Assembly: GCA_934692455.1 (NCBI GenBank)
Contig: CAKUTY010000073.1
Location: forward strand, 1 to 6,680
Reading direction: 5' to 3'
DNA from: an uncultured Erysipelotrichaceae bacterium
GTDB lineage: Bacteria > Bacillota_I > Bacilli_A > Erysipelotrichales > Erysipelotrichaceae
Length of the DNA: 6,680 nucleotides
Shown: one piece after another, positions 1-6,673 of the stretch
Position numbering within the stretch: position 1 is the stretch's first letter
How the letters are laid out: the number at the start of each line of letters is the position of its first letter
Position numbers and translations under genes: made by a program
Notes under the pieces: model-generated
Databases searched by the model: none
What the model was told of the DNA's origin: nothing
The model's input: the letters and a program-made list of their open reading frames with translations, nothing else

Positions 1-1
1 G

Positions 2-583
2 TATGGTTTTGATGAACTAAAGGATATTAATTCTTTCTGGCAAATGTTGGCAACAGGTCAACACTTTGGTCTTCCTACTAGATTATTAGATTGGACTTAC
101 TCGCCTTTGGTAGCTGCTCATTTTGTGACTGTTAATTTGAATGATTATGATAAGGATGGTGCTATCTATTGTATTGATACTAATGAATCTTTAAAAAGGA
201 TGCCAGAACCTTTGAAGTCTGAATTAATTAAAAGAGATATGAGTTCTTTTACGGTTAGTTTGTTAGAGAGGAATGCGAAGAATTTGGGTGAACTTGAAGC
301 TTTAAGTTCAGATCCTTTCTTTCTATTCTTTGAACCTGCAAGTGGTGATAATAGAATGATTAATCAGTATTCTTTATTCTCTATTTGTTCTAATTCTAAA
401 GTTTTGATATCTGATTTAGTTGAAGAGGATTCTTCTTTATATAAGATAATAATTCCTAAGGAAAATAAATTAGAAATAAGAGATAAGCTTGATTATATTA
501 ATATTTCAGAAAGAGTAATCTATCCAGGTTTGGATAGTGTATGTAGCTGGATTGCAAGACGATACGCAAAGATAGGAGAATAA
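2..583 (+). CDS. FRG-domain protein, C-terminal part (5' end outside window)
   Basis: The reading frame is open from position 2 to the TAA at 581-583, giving 193 visible residues. The ATG at 44 lies inside the domain (visible residue 15), so the true start is almost certainly left of the window. The stretch QHFGLPTRLLDW (visible residues 20-31), followed by SPLVAAHF, is the hallmark core of the FRG domain family. A later PGLDSV segment near the C-terminus also fits that family. The F/Y-R-G motif that names the domain should lie in the missing N-terminal part. FRG domains are widespread in bacteria and phage-related regions and have no settled biochemical role, so no function is assigned. No signal peptide or membrane segment is seen in the visible part, so it is probably cytoplasmic. 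It ends 3 nt before the SDR gene and is probably cotranscribed with it. It uses ATA for 5 of 15 isoleucines, and no CGT among 9 arginines, unlike the SDR gene. Confidence 0.85.
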   Translation, partial: YGFDELKDINSFWQMLATGQHFGLPTRLLDWTYSPLVAAHFVTVNLNDYDKDGAIYCIDTNESLKRMPEPLKSELIKRDMSSFTVSLLERNAKNLGELEALSSDPFFLFFEPASGDNRMINQYSLFSICSNSKVLISDLVEEDSSLYKIIIPKENKLEIRDKLDYINISERVIYPGLDSVCSWIARRYAKIGE

Positions 584-586
584 TTT

Positions 587-1375
587 ATGAGCTATGTTGT
601 TATTACGGGGGCAAGTTCTGGCATTGGTAAGGAATTTGCCAAGAGATTTGCCAAGAGAGACTTTGATTTATTGTTGGTGGCAACAAATGAGGAAAAGTTG
701 TTGAAGGCTAAGGAAGAAATTAATGAGGAGTTTAATGTTAATATCTTAACTTTGATTTCTGATTTGTCTAAGAATGATGGTGCTAAGGCTGTCTATGATT
801 ATGTTATTTCTAATAATTTAAATGTTTCTTGTTTTGTGAATAATGCCGGTTTTGGTGATTTTGGTTTGTTCCTTGATGGCGATGTTGAAAAGTTTCAAAA
901 GATGATTGACTTAAATGATAAGGGTCTTATGACATTGGCTTATTATTTTGGTAATTACTTTAAGGAAAAGGAATTTGGTCATATCGTGAATATCGCATCT
1001 ATTGCCGGTTTTATGTCAGGTCCTTATATGGCTGTGTATTATGCTTCTAAGGCCTTTGTCCTTAATTTCTCATTAGCTTTAAGAGAAGAATTGAAGCCAT
1101 ATAATGTTAAGGTTACGACTATTTGTCCAGGTCCTATTGATACTAATTTCTGGAATCGTGCTAATGTGACTATGTCTAATGTTAAGAAGAAGTATTTCAC
1201 AAGAAATGTTAAGCAATTAGCTGATTCTGGTATGCGTAAGGTTGATGCTGGTGGTGGTTTGTGTGTTGATGGTATCTTGTATAAGAGTGCTGCTGTGGCT
1301 ACAAGGTTTGTGCCTAAGCAAGCTTTGACAAGTATTGTGAAGCTTGTGAATTTAAAGCTAGGCAATAAGGAGTAG
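587..1375 (+). CDS. Short-chain dehydrogenase/reductase (SDR, COG0300/DltE-like)
   Basis: A 262-residue classical SDR, expected to be a cytoplasmic NAD(P)-dependent oxidoreductase with a Rossmann fold. Visible motifs are the cofactor loop TGASSGIG (7-14), NNAG (85-88), and the catalytic set N110, S138, Y151 and K155 (Y-x3-K in YYASK), followed by the PG motif at 181-182. All catalytic residues are present and the length is normal. The hydrophobic C-terminal tail (about 235-258) resembles DltE/YqjQ-like members. At the end of the second strand, where many NADP-using relatives have Arg (VAR), this protein has T33 (VATN), so cofactor preference is uncertain. The ATG at 587 is supported by AGGAGA at 574-579, 7 nt upstream, and by the family-typical distance to the glycine loop. 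It lies 3 nt after the FRG gene and 2 nt before the ABC ATPase, so it is likely in the same operon. The substrate cannot be inferred; a link to the imported solute is possible but unproven. Confidence 0.93.
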   Translation: MSYVVITGASSGIGKEFAKRFAKRDFDLLLVATNEEKLLKAKEEINEEFNVNILTLISDLSKNDGAKAVYDYVISNNLNVSCFVNNAGFGDFGLFLDGDVEKFQKMIDLNDKGLMTLAYYFGNYFKEKEFGHIVNIASIAGFMSGPYMAVYYASKAFVLNFSLALREELKPYNVKVTTICPGPIDTNFWNRANVTMSNVKKKYFTRNVKQLADSGMRKVDAGGGLCVDGILYKSAAVATRFVPKQALTSIVKLVNLKLGNKE

Positions 1376-1377
1376 TT

Positions 1378-2469
1378 ATGAAAGTTGTGTTTGATCACTT
1401 GACAAAGGTGTTTAAGGCTAATACCAAGGGTGGTAAGGATGTTACGGCCGTCAATGATTTCTGTTTTGAGATTCCTGATGGTAAGTTGATTGGCTTGTTG
1501 GGACCTTCTGGTTGCGGTAAGTCTACTTGCTTAAATCTAATTTGTGGTTTAGAGGGTGCTACTTCAGGTAAGCTTTATTTTGATGATGTTGATGTTACTG
1601 AGATGCCTCCAGAGAATAGGGGTGTTGGTATGGTTTTCCAAAATTATGCCTTATATCCTCATTTGACTGTTAAGGAAAATATTTGTTTCCCTCTTGAGAA
1701 TTTAAAGGGTAAGGATAAGTTATCTAAGGAACAAATGTTAAGTAAGGCTGTTGAGGCTGCTAAGCTTGTTCAGATTGAAGAGTATATGGATCGTTATCCT
1801 AAGCAATTGTCTGGTGGTCAACAACAACGTGTGGCAATTGCACGTGCTTTGGTTAAGCTTCCTAATGTGTTGTTACTAGATGAACCATTAAGTAACTTGG
1901 ATGCTAGACTTCGTTTACAGACTCGTGAGGAGATTAGACGTATTCAAAAGGAGACTGGTATTACAACGATTTTTGTAACTCATGACCAGGAGGAGGCTAT
2001 GTCTATTTCTGATGTGATTGTGGTTATGAAGCTTGGTGTTGTGCAACAGATTGGTAAGCCACAGGATGTTTATGATAATCCTTGTAACTTGTTTGTGTCT
2101 AAGTTTTTGGGTACTCCTGCTATTAATGTCTTTGGTGGAAAAGTAAAGAATAATTATCTATATATCGGTGATGATAAGATTATGGAATTTAAGTCTAGTG
2201 ATAGAGATGTTTATGTTGGTATTAGACCAGAAGGGTTAGTAGTAAGCGAGAGTGGTGTCTTAACTTGTGGTTTTATTAGAAGGGATGTTATGGGAAGAGA
2301 TCACAGTGTGATTTCTTATAATGAACATTGTGTTTCTGATAAGGATGTTAGGGCTATTATTCCAAGTGATACTGTAGTTAATGAAGATTCAAAGACGGTT
2401 AAGTTTGAGATTAAGCCTAGTAAGATTTATGTCTTTGATAAAGAAAGTGAAGAGCGTTTAGATGTTTAA
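1378..2469 (+). CDS. ugpC: ABC importer ATPase, MalK/UgpC/MsmK type
   Basis: A 363-residue ATPase that would bind the cytoplasmic loops of the two permeases downstream and power solute import. The nucleotide-binding domain is intact: Walker A GPSGCGKST (42-50), Q-loop Q88, signature LSGGQ (144-148), Walker B LLLDEP (165-170), D-loop SNLD (172-175) and H-loop H202. A C-terminal TOBE/MalK-like regulatory region follows (about 245-360) and contains GIRPEGL (281-287). The overall length matches CUT1 ATPases (about 360-380 residues). A short loop rich in Gly and Lys (ANTKGGKDV, about 14-22) enlarges the N-terminal hairpin relative to E. coli MalK. The ATG at 1378 has TAAGGAG at 1366-1372, 5 nt upstream. 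The gene overlaps the next permease by 8 nt. The symbol reflects family similarity; msmK would be an equally fair name, because substrate specificity does not come from this subunit. Confidence 0.95.
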   Translation: MKVVFDHLTKVFKANTKGGKDVTAVNDFCFEIPDGKLIGLLGPSGCGKSTCLNLICGLEGATSGKLYFDDVDVTEMPPENRGVGMVFQNYALYPHLTVKENICFPLENLKGKDKLSKEQMLSKAVEAAKLVQIEEYMDRYPKQLSGGQQQRVAIARALVKLPNVLLLDEPLSNLDARLRLQTREEIRRIQKETGITTIFVTHDQEEAMSISDVIVVMKLGVVQQIGKPQDVYDNPCNLFVSKFLGTPAINVFGGKVKNNYLYIGDDKIMEFKSSDRDVYVGIRPEGLVVSESGVLTCGFIRRDVMGRDHSVISYNEHCVSDKDVRAIIPSDTVVNEDSKTVKFEIKPSKIYVFDKESEERLDV

Positions 2470-3355
2470 GAAAAACAATTATAAAGCGTGGTTATACTTG
2501 TTGCCGGCTTTGGTTTTTCTTGGCGTTTTTATGGTATATCCACTTATTGATGTTTTCGTTTATTCCTTTGAGGAGGCCTATAACTTTGCCTCTGGTACTT
2601 ATAAGGGAGTAGGCGCTTATAACTATCAATATGTGCTTCGTGATCCTTATTTTTTACAGGCGTTAAAAAATACATTTATTTTGGTTATTATTACAGTACC
2701 TTTGTCAACTGGCTTTGCGTTGTTGGTGTCTTTGGCATTGAATTCAATTAAGAAGTTAAAGGATTTATTCCAGACTATTTATTTCTTGCCATATGTTACA
2801 AATACTTTGGCAGTTGGTTTGGTGTTTATGATTTTGTTTAAGAAGACAGCTTATTCTGATGGCTTAGTCAATGTGCTTATTAATTCATTAGGTTATAGTT
2901 CTATTGACTTTATCGATGGACCGTATTGGGCTAAGATGTTTGTCTTGTGTTTCTATACTATTTGGGTAGTTTTACCTTTTAAGATTTTGATTCTTACAAG
3001 TGCCCTAGCTAGTGTTAATCAGGACTTATATAAGGCGGCAAGAATTGATGGTACTTCTAAGTTTAGAATTTTTACAAAGATTACACTTCCGATGATTTCA
3101 CCAATGATTTTCTATTTGATTATCACGGGTTTTATTGGAGCTTTTAAGGCTTATAGTGATGTAGTTGCGATATTTGGTACGGATTTGAATGCGGCTGGTA
3201 TGAATACGATCGTAGGTTATATCTATGATATGTTGTATGGTTCTTCTGGTGGTTATCCATCTTTTGCGAGTGCGGCTGCGATTGTTTTGTTTGTAATAGT
3301 ATTGACGATTACAGTGATTAATTTGTTGACTTCAAAGAAGGTTAATTATGAATAG
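2462..3355 (+). CDS. ugpA: ABC importer permease 1, MalF/UgpA type
   Basis: A 297-residue inner-membrane permease with about six predicted helices (near 9-31, 70-93, 102-126, 158-180, 210-232 and 268-290). It lacks the large extra loop of E. coli MalF and so matches the short UgpA/LacF/MsmF class. The cytoplasmic EAA loop that docks on the ATPase is visible at about 189-210 (LYKAARIDGTSKF, then ITLP), with K in place of the first E of the EAA motif. The start codon lies inside the end of the ATPase gene (8-nt overlap), with GAAGAG at 2449-2454 as a modest ribosome binding site 7 nt upstream, so translation is probably coupled. The overlap and the immediate hydrophobic N-terminus (AWLYLLPALVFLGVF) support this start. 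It is predicted to pair with the next permease as a heterodimer. The symbol is by family only; the solute is unknown. Confidence 0.94.
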   Translation: MFKKNNYKAWLYLLPALVFLGVFMVYPLIDVFVYSFEEAYNFASGTYKGVGAYNYQYVLRDPYFLQALKNTFILVIITVPLSTGFALLVSLALNSIKKLKDLFQTIYFLPYVTNTLAVGLVFMILFKKTAYSDGLVNVLINSLGYSSIDFIDGPYWAKMFVLCFYTIWVVLPFKILILTSALASVNQDLYKAARIDGTSKFRIFTKITLPMISPMIFYLIITGFIGAFKAYSDVVAIFGTDLNAAGMNTIVGYIYDMLYGSSGGYPSFASAAAIVLFVIVLTITVINLLTSKKVNYE

Positions 3356-4208
3356 TGTGGATTATAAGAAGGCTAAGTTTAAGGATGGTCTTTTGAAGAC
3401 TATAATTTATATCTTTTTGGGTGTTTGGGCTATTATCGTATTGTTTCCTTTCTATTGGATGATTCTCACTTCTTTGAAGAGTTATGGTACTTATAATGGC
3501 GAATATATTCCAAAGTTCTTTGTGTCTAATCCAACACTTGAGAATTACACGCAGGCTTTTACAGCGGTTCCTTTGGCAAGATATTTCTTGAATACTTTGA
3601 TTTTTACAGTGGTTACTACGGCATTAATGTTGATTGTGGTAGTACTTGCGGCATATGCATTTGCACGTTTGGATTTTAAGGGTAAGAATTTTACTTTTAC
3701 GGCTTTTCTTTCTTTGATGATGATTCCAAATGAACTTGTTATTATCACAAATTTTGTGACGATTACAAATTTGGGTTTGAGAAACACTTTTACCGGTTTG
3801 ATTCTTCCAAGTGTTACTAGTGTCTTTTATATCTATTTGTTGAAGGAAAATTTCCAACAGATTCCGGATTCTTTATATAAGGCTGCTAAGGTTGATGGTA
3901 CTAGTGATTTGAAGTATTTGTTTAAGGTTATGATTCCTATTTGTAAGCCTACTATTGTGACAGTTATCATTCTTAAGGTTATTGAGTGTTGGAATGCATA
4001 TGTATGGCCAAGACTTATTACGGATAATGAGATGTATTTCCTTGTTTCTAATGGTATTCAGACAATTAGAGAGAGTGGTTTTGGTAGAGAGAATGTGCCA
4101 GCAATGATGGCGGCGGTTGTACTTATTTCAATTCCTTTGATTGTCTTATTCTTGATTTTCCATAAGAAGATTATGGAGGGCGTTTCAAGAGGAGGTACAA
4201 AAGGATGA
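3348..4208 (+). CDS. ugpE: ABC importer permease 2, MalG/UgpE type
   Basis: A 286-residue membrane permease of the binding-protein-dependent transport family, partner of the preceding permease. Helices are visible near 15-41, 80-107, 112-135, 148-166, 200-220 and 250-271. The N-terminal LFPFYWMILTSLK (32-44) is typical of MalG/UgpE/LacG proteins. The EAA loop at about 175-201 reads LYKAAKVDGTSDL followed by MIP, again with K at the first E position, matching permease 1. The length is normal for the family. It overlaps permease 1 by 8 nt, and AAAGAAGG at 3334-3341 lies 6 nt before the ATG. Its TGA stop (4206-4208) overlaps the ATG of the solute-binding gene, giving an ATGA junction. Symbol by family similarity only. 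Confidence 0.94.
   Translation: MNSVDYKKAKFKDGLLKTIIYIFLGVWAIIVLFPFYWMILTSLKSYGTYNGEYIPKFFVSNPTLENYTQAFTAVPLARYFLNTLIFTVVTTALMLIVVVLAAYAFARLDFKGKNFTFTAFLSLMMIPNELVIITNFVTITNLGLRNTFTGLILPSVTSVFYIYLLKENFQQIPDSLYKAAKVDGTSDLKYLFKVMIPICKPTIVTVIILKVIECWNAYVWPRLITDNEMYFLVSNGIQTIRESGFGRENVPAMMAAVVLISIPLIVLFLIFHKKIMEGVSRGGTKG
4188..4196 (+). promoter_or_regulatory. Strong ribosome binding site for the solute-binding protein gene
   Basis: AGAGGAGGT lies inside the last codons of permease 2, with its AGGAGG core at 4190-4195, 9 nt before the ATG at 4205. It is the best Shine-Dalgarno match in the operon. That fits the usual need for binding protein in excess over the membrane subunits, and it fixes the start at 4205. 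Confidence 0.8.
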
Positions 4209-5764
4209 GAAAGTTTATTTGTTTACTTCTAGTGTTATTTTGTTTAACAGCTTGTCATGGTCAAGCTAAAACAACGGGTTTTACAGTACCATCTGACTTT
4301 GATTCTACTAAGACTTATGAGATTACTTTTTGGGCGAAGAATGATAGTAATAAGAATCAGGTAGCTATTTATAAGAAGGCTATTAGTGATTTTGAGGCTA
4401 TTTATCCAAATATTAAGGTTAATTTATCTTTATATACTGATTATGGTCAAATCTATAATGATGTTATTACTAATATTTCTACTAATACTACTCCTAATGT
4501 ATGTATTACTTATCCTGATCATATTGCGACTTATTTGACTGGTAATAATGTTGTTGTGCCACTAGATGAACTAATGGATGATGCAAAGTATGGTTTTGGT
4601 GGTAGTGAGATAAAGTTTGATGGTCCAAGTAAGGATGAGATTGTTTCTAAGTTCTTGAATGAGGGAGTAATCGATGGTCATCAGTATGCCTTGCCTTTTA
4701 TGAGGTCTACAGAGGCTTTATATATTAATAAGGATTTTGTGGAAAAGCTTGGTTATGAAATTCCTGATGTGGTGACTTGGGATTTCATTTTTGAGGTTAG
4801 TGAGAAGGCTATGGCTAAGGATGAGGATGGTAATTTCTTGGTTAATGGTCAAAAGACGATGATTCCTTTTATCTATAAGTCTACTGATAATATGATGATT
4901 CAGCTTTTAAGACAAAGTGGTGCCGGCTATTCTGATGATAATGGTAATATCGAGATTTTCAATGATACTACTAAGGAATTGTTGTTAGAGATTGCTAAGC
5001 ACGCAGAGTCTAGGGCTTTCTCTACTTTTAAGATTTCTAGTTATCCAGCTAATTTCTTGAATGCGGGTCAATGTATCTTTGCGGTGGATTCAACGGCTGG
5101 GGCTACTTGGATGGGAAGTGATGCGCCTTTGGTTGATATTCCTGAGGAGAAGCTTGTTAAGTTTGAAACAGTTGTAAGAGAGGTTCCTCAAGAAGACGCG
5201 GATAATCCTACGATGATTTCTCAGGGTCCTTCTATTTGTATCTTTAATAAGGCTGATTCTAATGAGGTGTTGGCTTCTTGGATTTTTGCCCAATATTTGT
5301 TGAGTAATGATATTCAAATTAGTTATAGTGAGACAGAAGGTTATATTCCAGTTACTACTAAGGCGATTGATGATCCTACTTATCAGGATTACTTGAGTAG
5401 AGGTGGCGAAGATAATCTTGAGCATTATAGTATTAAGATTGATGTTGTTAAGTTGTTGATTGATAATATCGATAATACTTTTACTACTAGTGTCTTTAAT
5501 GGTTCGGCTTCTTTGAGAAATGCGGCTGGTCAATTGATTGAGGAAACGGTAAAGGGTGCTAGAAGAGGTAAGGATGTAAACGGTGACTTTATTGATCAGT
5601 TGTTTGAGGATGTAAGGTCTTTGTATCGTTTGGATCAAATAGGTAATTTGAGTGCTGATTTGGGTCCTTTGCCTACAGGTTCTAAGGTATTACTAATTAC
5701 TTTAGCTGTTGTATGGCTGGGCATTGGTGCTTATTGTTTAAAAGAAAAGAATAAGGATAAATAG
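4205..5764 (+). CDS. Extracellular solute-binding lipoprotein (SBP family 1) with a C-terminal membrane helix
   Basis: A 519-residue binding protein, expected on the outer face of the membrane to deliver ligand to the two permeases. The N-terminus has a basic start, a hydrophobic stretch and a lipobox LTAC with the lipidated cysteine at C17. The mature part begins as usual for the family (YEITFWAKND, about 38-47) and contains ALYINKDFVEKLGYEIP (171-187), a TWDF motif (191-194) and the late TEGYIPVT segment (377-384), which resembles UgpB-type proteins (TGYxPV). It is longer than typical family members (about 420-450 residues). The extra C-terminal region includes a hydrophobic helix at about 494-512 followed by a Lys-rich tail (KEKNKDK), a stop-transfer pattern that implies a second membrane anchor. 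No LPXTG sorting motif is present. The start overlaps the permease stop (ATGA). Three mature cysteines (100, 290, 345) are present besides C17 and C511. The ligand is not identifiable; sugar, oligosaccharide or glycerol-phosphate compounds are the family options. Confidence 0.93.
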   Translation: MRKFICLLLVLFCLTACHGQAKTTGFTVPSDFDSTKTYEITFWAKNDSNKNQVAIYKKAISDFEAIYPNIKVNLSLYTDYGQIYNDVITNISTNTTPNVCITYPDHIATYLTGNNVVVPLDELMDDAKYGFGGSEIKFDGPSKDEIVSKFLNEGVIDGHQYALPFMRSTEALYINKDFVEKLGYEIPDVVTWDFIFEVSEKAMAKDEDGNFLVNGQKTMIPFIYKSTDNMMIQLLRQSGAGYSDDNGNIEIFNDTTKELLLEIAKHAESRAFSTFKISSYPANFLNAGQCIFAVDSTAGATWMGSDAPLVDIPEEKLVKFETVVREVPQEDADNPTMISQGPSICIFNKADSNEVLASWIFAQYLLSNDIQISYSETEGYIPVTTKAIDDPTYQDYLSRGGEDNLEHYSIKIDVVKLLIDNIDNTFTTSVFNGSASLRNAAGQLIEETVKGARRGKDVNGDFIDQLFEDVRSLYRLDQIGNLSADLGPLPTGSKVLLITLAVVWLGIGAYCLKEKNKDK

Positions 5765-5766
5765 TT

Positions 5767-5790
5767 AGAAGAGGTCTTAGTACCTCTTTT
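5767..5790 (+). terminator. Probable intrinsic terminator of the transporter operon
   Basis: Beginning 2 nt after the binding-protein stop codon, AAGAGGT (5769-5775) pairs with ACCTCTT (5782-5788) around a 6-nt loop. An outer G-T wobble and an A-T pair can lengthen the stem to 9 pairs. The T-run is short (TTTT, 5787-5790, partly in the stem) and then becomes AATATT, so termination may be leaky and some transcripts may continue into the HAD gene. Confidence 0.65.
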
Positions 5791-5798
5791 AATATTAT

Positions 5799-5812
5799 GT
5801 TGTTTAAACAAC
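5799..5812. promoter_or_regulatory. 14-bp perfect palindrome, candidate operator
   Basis: GTTGTTTAAACAAC is a perfect inverted repeat with no spacer, centred between 5805 and 5806. It covers the likely -35 region of the HAD promoter, so a dimeric repressor bound here would block RNA polymerase. A related half-match, GTTTTAAC, follows at 5814-5821 (compare GTTTAAAC at 5802-5809, 12 nt apart). A hairpin role is less likely, because the arms have few G-C pairs and there is no loop. Confidence 0.5.
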
Positions 5813-5830
5813 CGTTTTAACTGCTATAAT
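5803..5830 (+). promoter_or_regulatory. Extended -10 promoter of the HAD phosphatase gene
   Basis: TATAAT at 5825-5830 is a perfect -10 hexamer, and TGC just before it (5822-5824) makes it an extended -10. The best -35 candidate is TTTAAA at 5803-5808, 4 of 6 matches to TTGACA with a 16-nt spacer; an extended -10 can tolerate a weak -35. The expected start of transcription, 7 nt after the hexamer, is position 5837, the A of the ATG. Confidence 0.75.
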
Positions 5831-5836
5831 GGAGCA

Positions 5837-6673
5837 ATGATTAAAACATTGATATTTGATATAGATGGTACACTTACCAATTCTGAAAAGATTATTACAC
5901 CGTTAACTAAAGAAGCTATCTTAAAAGCACAAGAAAATGGTGTTAGGGTTTGTTTAGCAAGCGGTAGAGCTACTTTTGGTTTAAGTAAGTTTGTGAAAGA
6001 GTTAGAGCTTGATAAGTATGATGGTTTGCTTATTTCTTATAATGGGGCTAGGGTTAGTAGTGCTGATGGTAAGCATGAATATTTTAGAAATTATTTGAAT
6101 AAGGATAGAACTAAAGATTTAATTAAGCACTTGTCTAAGTTTGATAAGCTTGTTTATGTTTTAGAAGAAGATAATCATGTTATTTGTGAGGATTGTTTCA
6201 AAAATACAATTACTTATCGTGATAAGCCTTTTAATGTGCTTAAGTATGAGACTAGAATGAATAATTTGCTTATTAGCGAAGTGGAAGATTTAGCAAGCTA
6301 TTTAGACCACGATACACCTAAGGTATTAACTTATGGAGATCCTGAATATTTAAGAGCTAATCAAGATAAGTTAAGTGAAGGTTTTGATGATTTGTGTTCA
6401 GTGTTCTCTGCTGATTTCTTCTATGAATTTACTAATAAGGGTATTGACAAGGGTAACGTTATTAAGACGGTTCTTTGTGATAAGTTGGGTCTAAATATTG
6501 ATGAAATTTGTGCCTTTGGTGATGCAGAGAATGATATTACGATGCTTAAGAATTGTGGTCTTGGTGTATGTATGGCTAATGGCCAAGATAAAGCCAAGGA
6601 AGCTGCCGATATGATTTGTGGTGATAATGATCATGATGGCATAGCTTATGCGTTAGAAAAGATATTGAAGTAA
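5837..6673 (+). CDS. Cof-type HAD-superfamily sugar-phosphate phosphatase
   Basis: A 278-residue cytoplasmic hydrolase of the HAD superfamily, Cof/type IIB subfamily, which typically removes phosphate from sugar phosphates or flavin-type phosphates with Mg2+. All four HAD motifs are present: motif I DIDGT (nucleophile D8, acid/base D10), motif II ASGR (S42), motif III KGIDKG (K201 and K205) and motif IV GDAEND (D229, D233). The C2-type cap lies between motifs II and III (about 80-195). The length is standard. The ATG at 5837 is right because the protein begins MIKTLIFDIDGT, the normal family N-terminus. However, the only SD-like sequence (GGAG, 5831-5834) is 2 nt from the ATG, too close to work normally. 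The gene follows the transporter terminator and has its own promoter, so it is probably a separate unit that may also receive read-through. A role in dephosphorylating an imported compound is possible but not shown. Confidence 0.94.
   Translation: MIKTLIFDIDGTLTNSEKIITPLTKEAILKAQENGVRVCLASGRATFGLSKFVKELELDKYDGLLISYNGARVSSADGKHEYFRNYLNKDRTKDLIKHLSKFDKLVYVLEEDNHVICEDCFKNTITYRDKPFNVLKYETRMNNLLISEVEDLASYLDHDTPKVLTYGDPEYLRANQDKLSEGFDDLCSVFSADFFYEFTNKGIDKGNVIKTVLCDKLGLNIDEICAFGDAENDITMLKNCGLGVCMANGQDKAKEAADMICGDNDHDGIAYALEKILK

Noticed and set aside
489..521. Possible promoter inside the end of the FRG gene for the SDR-transporter genes
   Set aside because: TTGATT at 489 has no good -10 at the right distance; TAATCT at 516 matches only half of the consensus. 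An internal promoter cannot be excluded but is not supported.
44..583. FRG gene as a complete 179-residue protein starting at 44
   Set aside because: The frame stays open to the left edge, there is no ribosome binding site before 44, and the ATG falls within the conserved domain just before the QHFGLPTRLLDW core. A start outside the window is far more likely.
635..658. Perfect 12-bp tandem repeat (TTTGCCAAGAGA twice) in the SDR gene
   Set aside because: It encodes FAKR-FAKR in the first helix, but the spacing from the glycine loop to the second strand is the normal family length, so no duplication has been inserted. It is a coincidence of repeated residues and shared codons.
1325..1356. Perfect TTGACA (1325-1330) upstream of the ATPase gene as an internal promoter
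   Set aside because: No acceptable -10 lies 15-19 nt downstream; the nearest AT-rich hexamer (TTTAAA, 1351-1356) is 20 nt away. The sequence is also coding (ALTS in the SDR).
5090..5638. Long reverse-strand open frame of 182 codons opposite the binding-protein gene
   Set aside because: It lies wholly inside a well-supported gene, its translation is low-complexity (rich in I, N, S, T, R) with no recognisable motif, and the T-rich third positions of the sense gene explain the absence of stops. The reverse frames at 1039-1398, 3545-3787 and 3624-3857 are rejected for the same reason.
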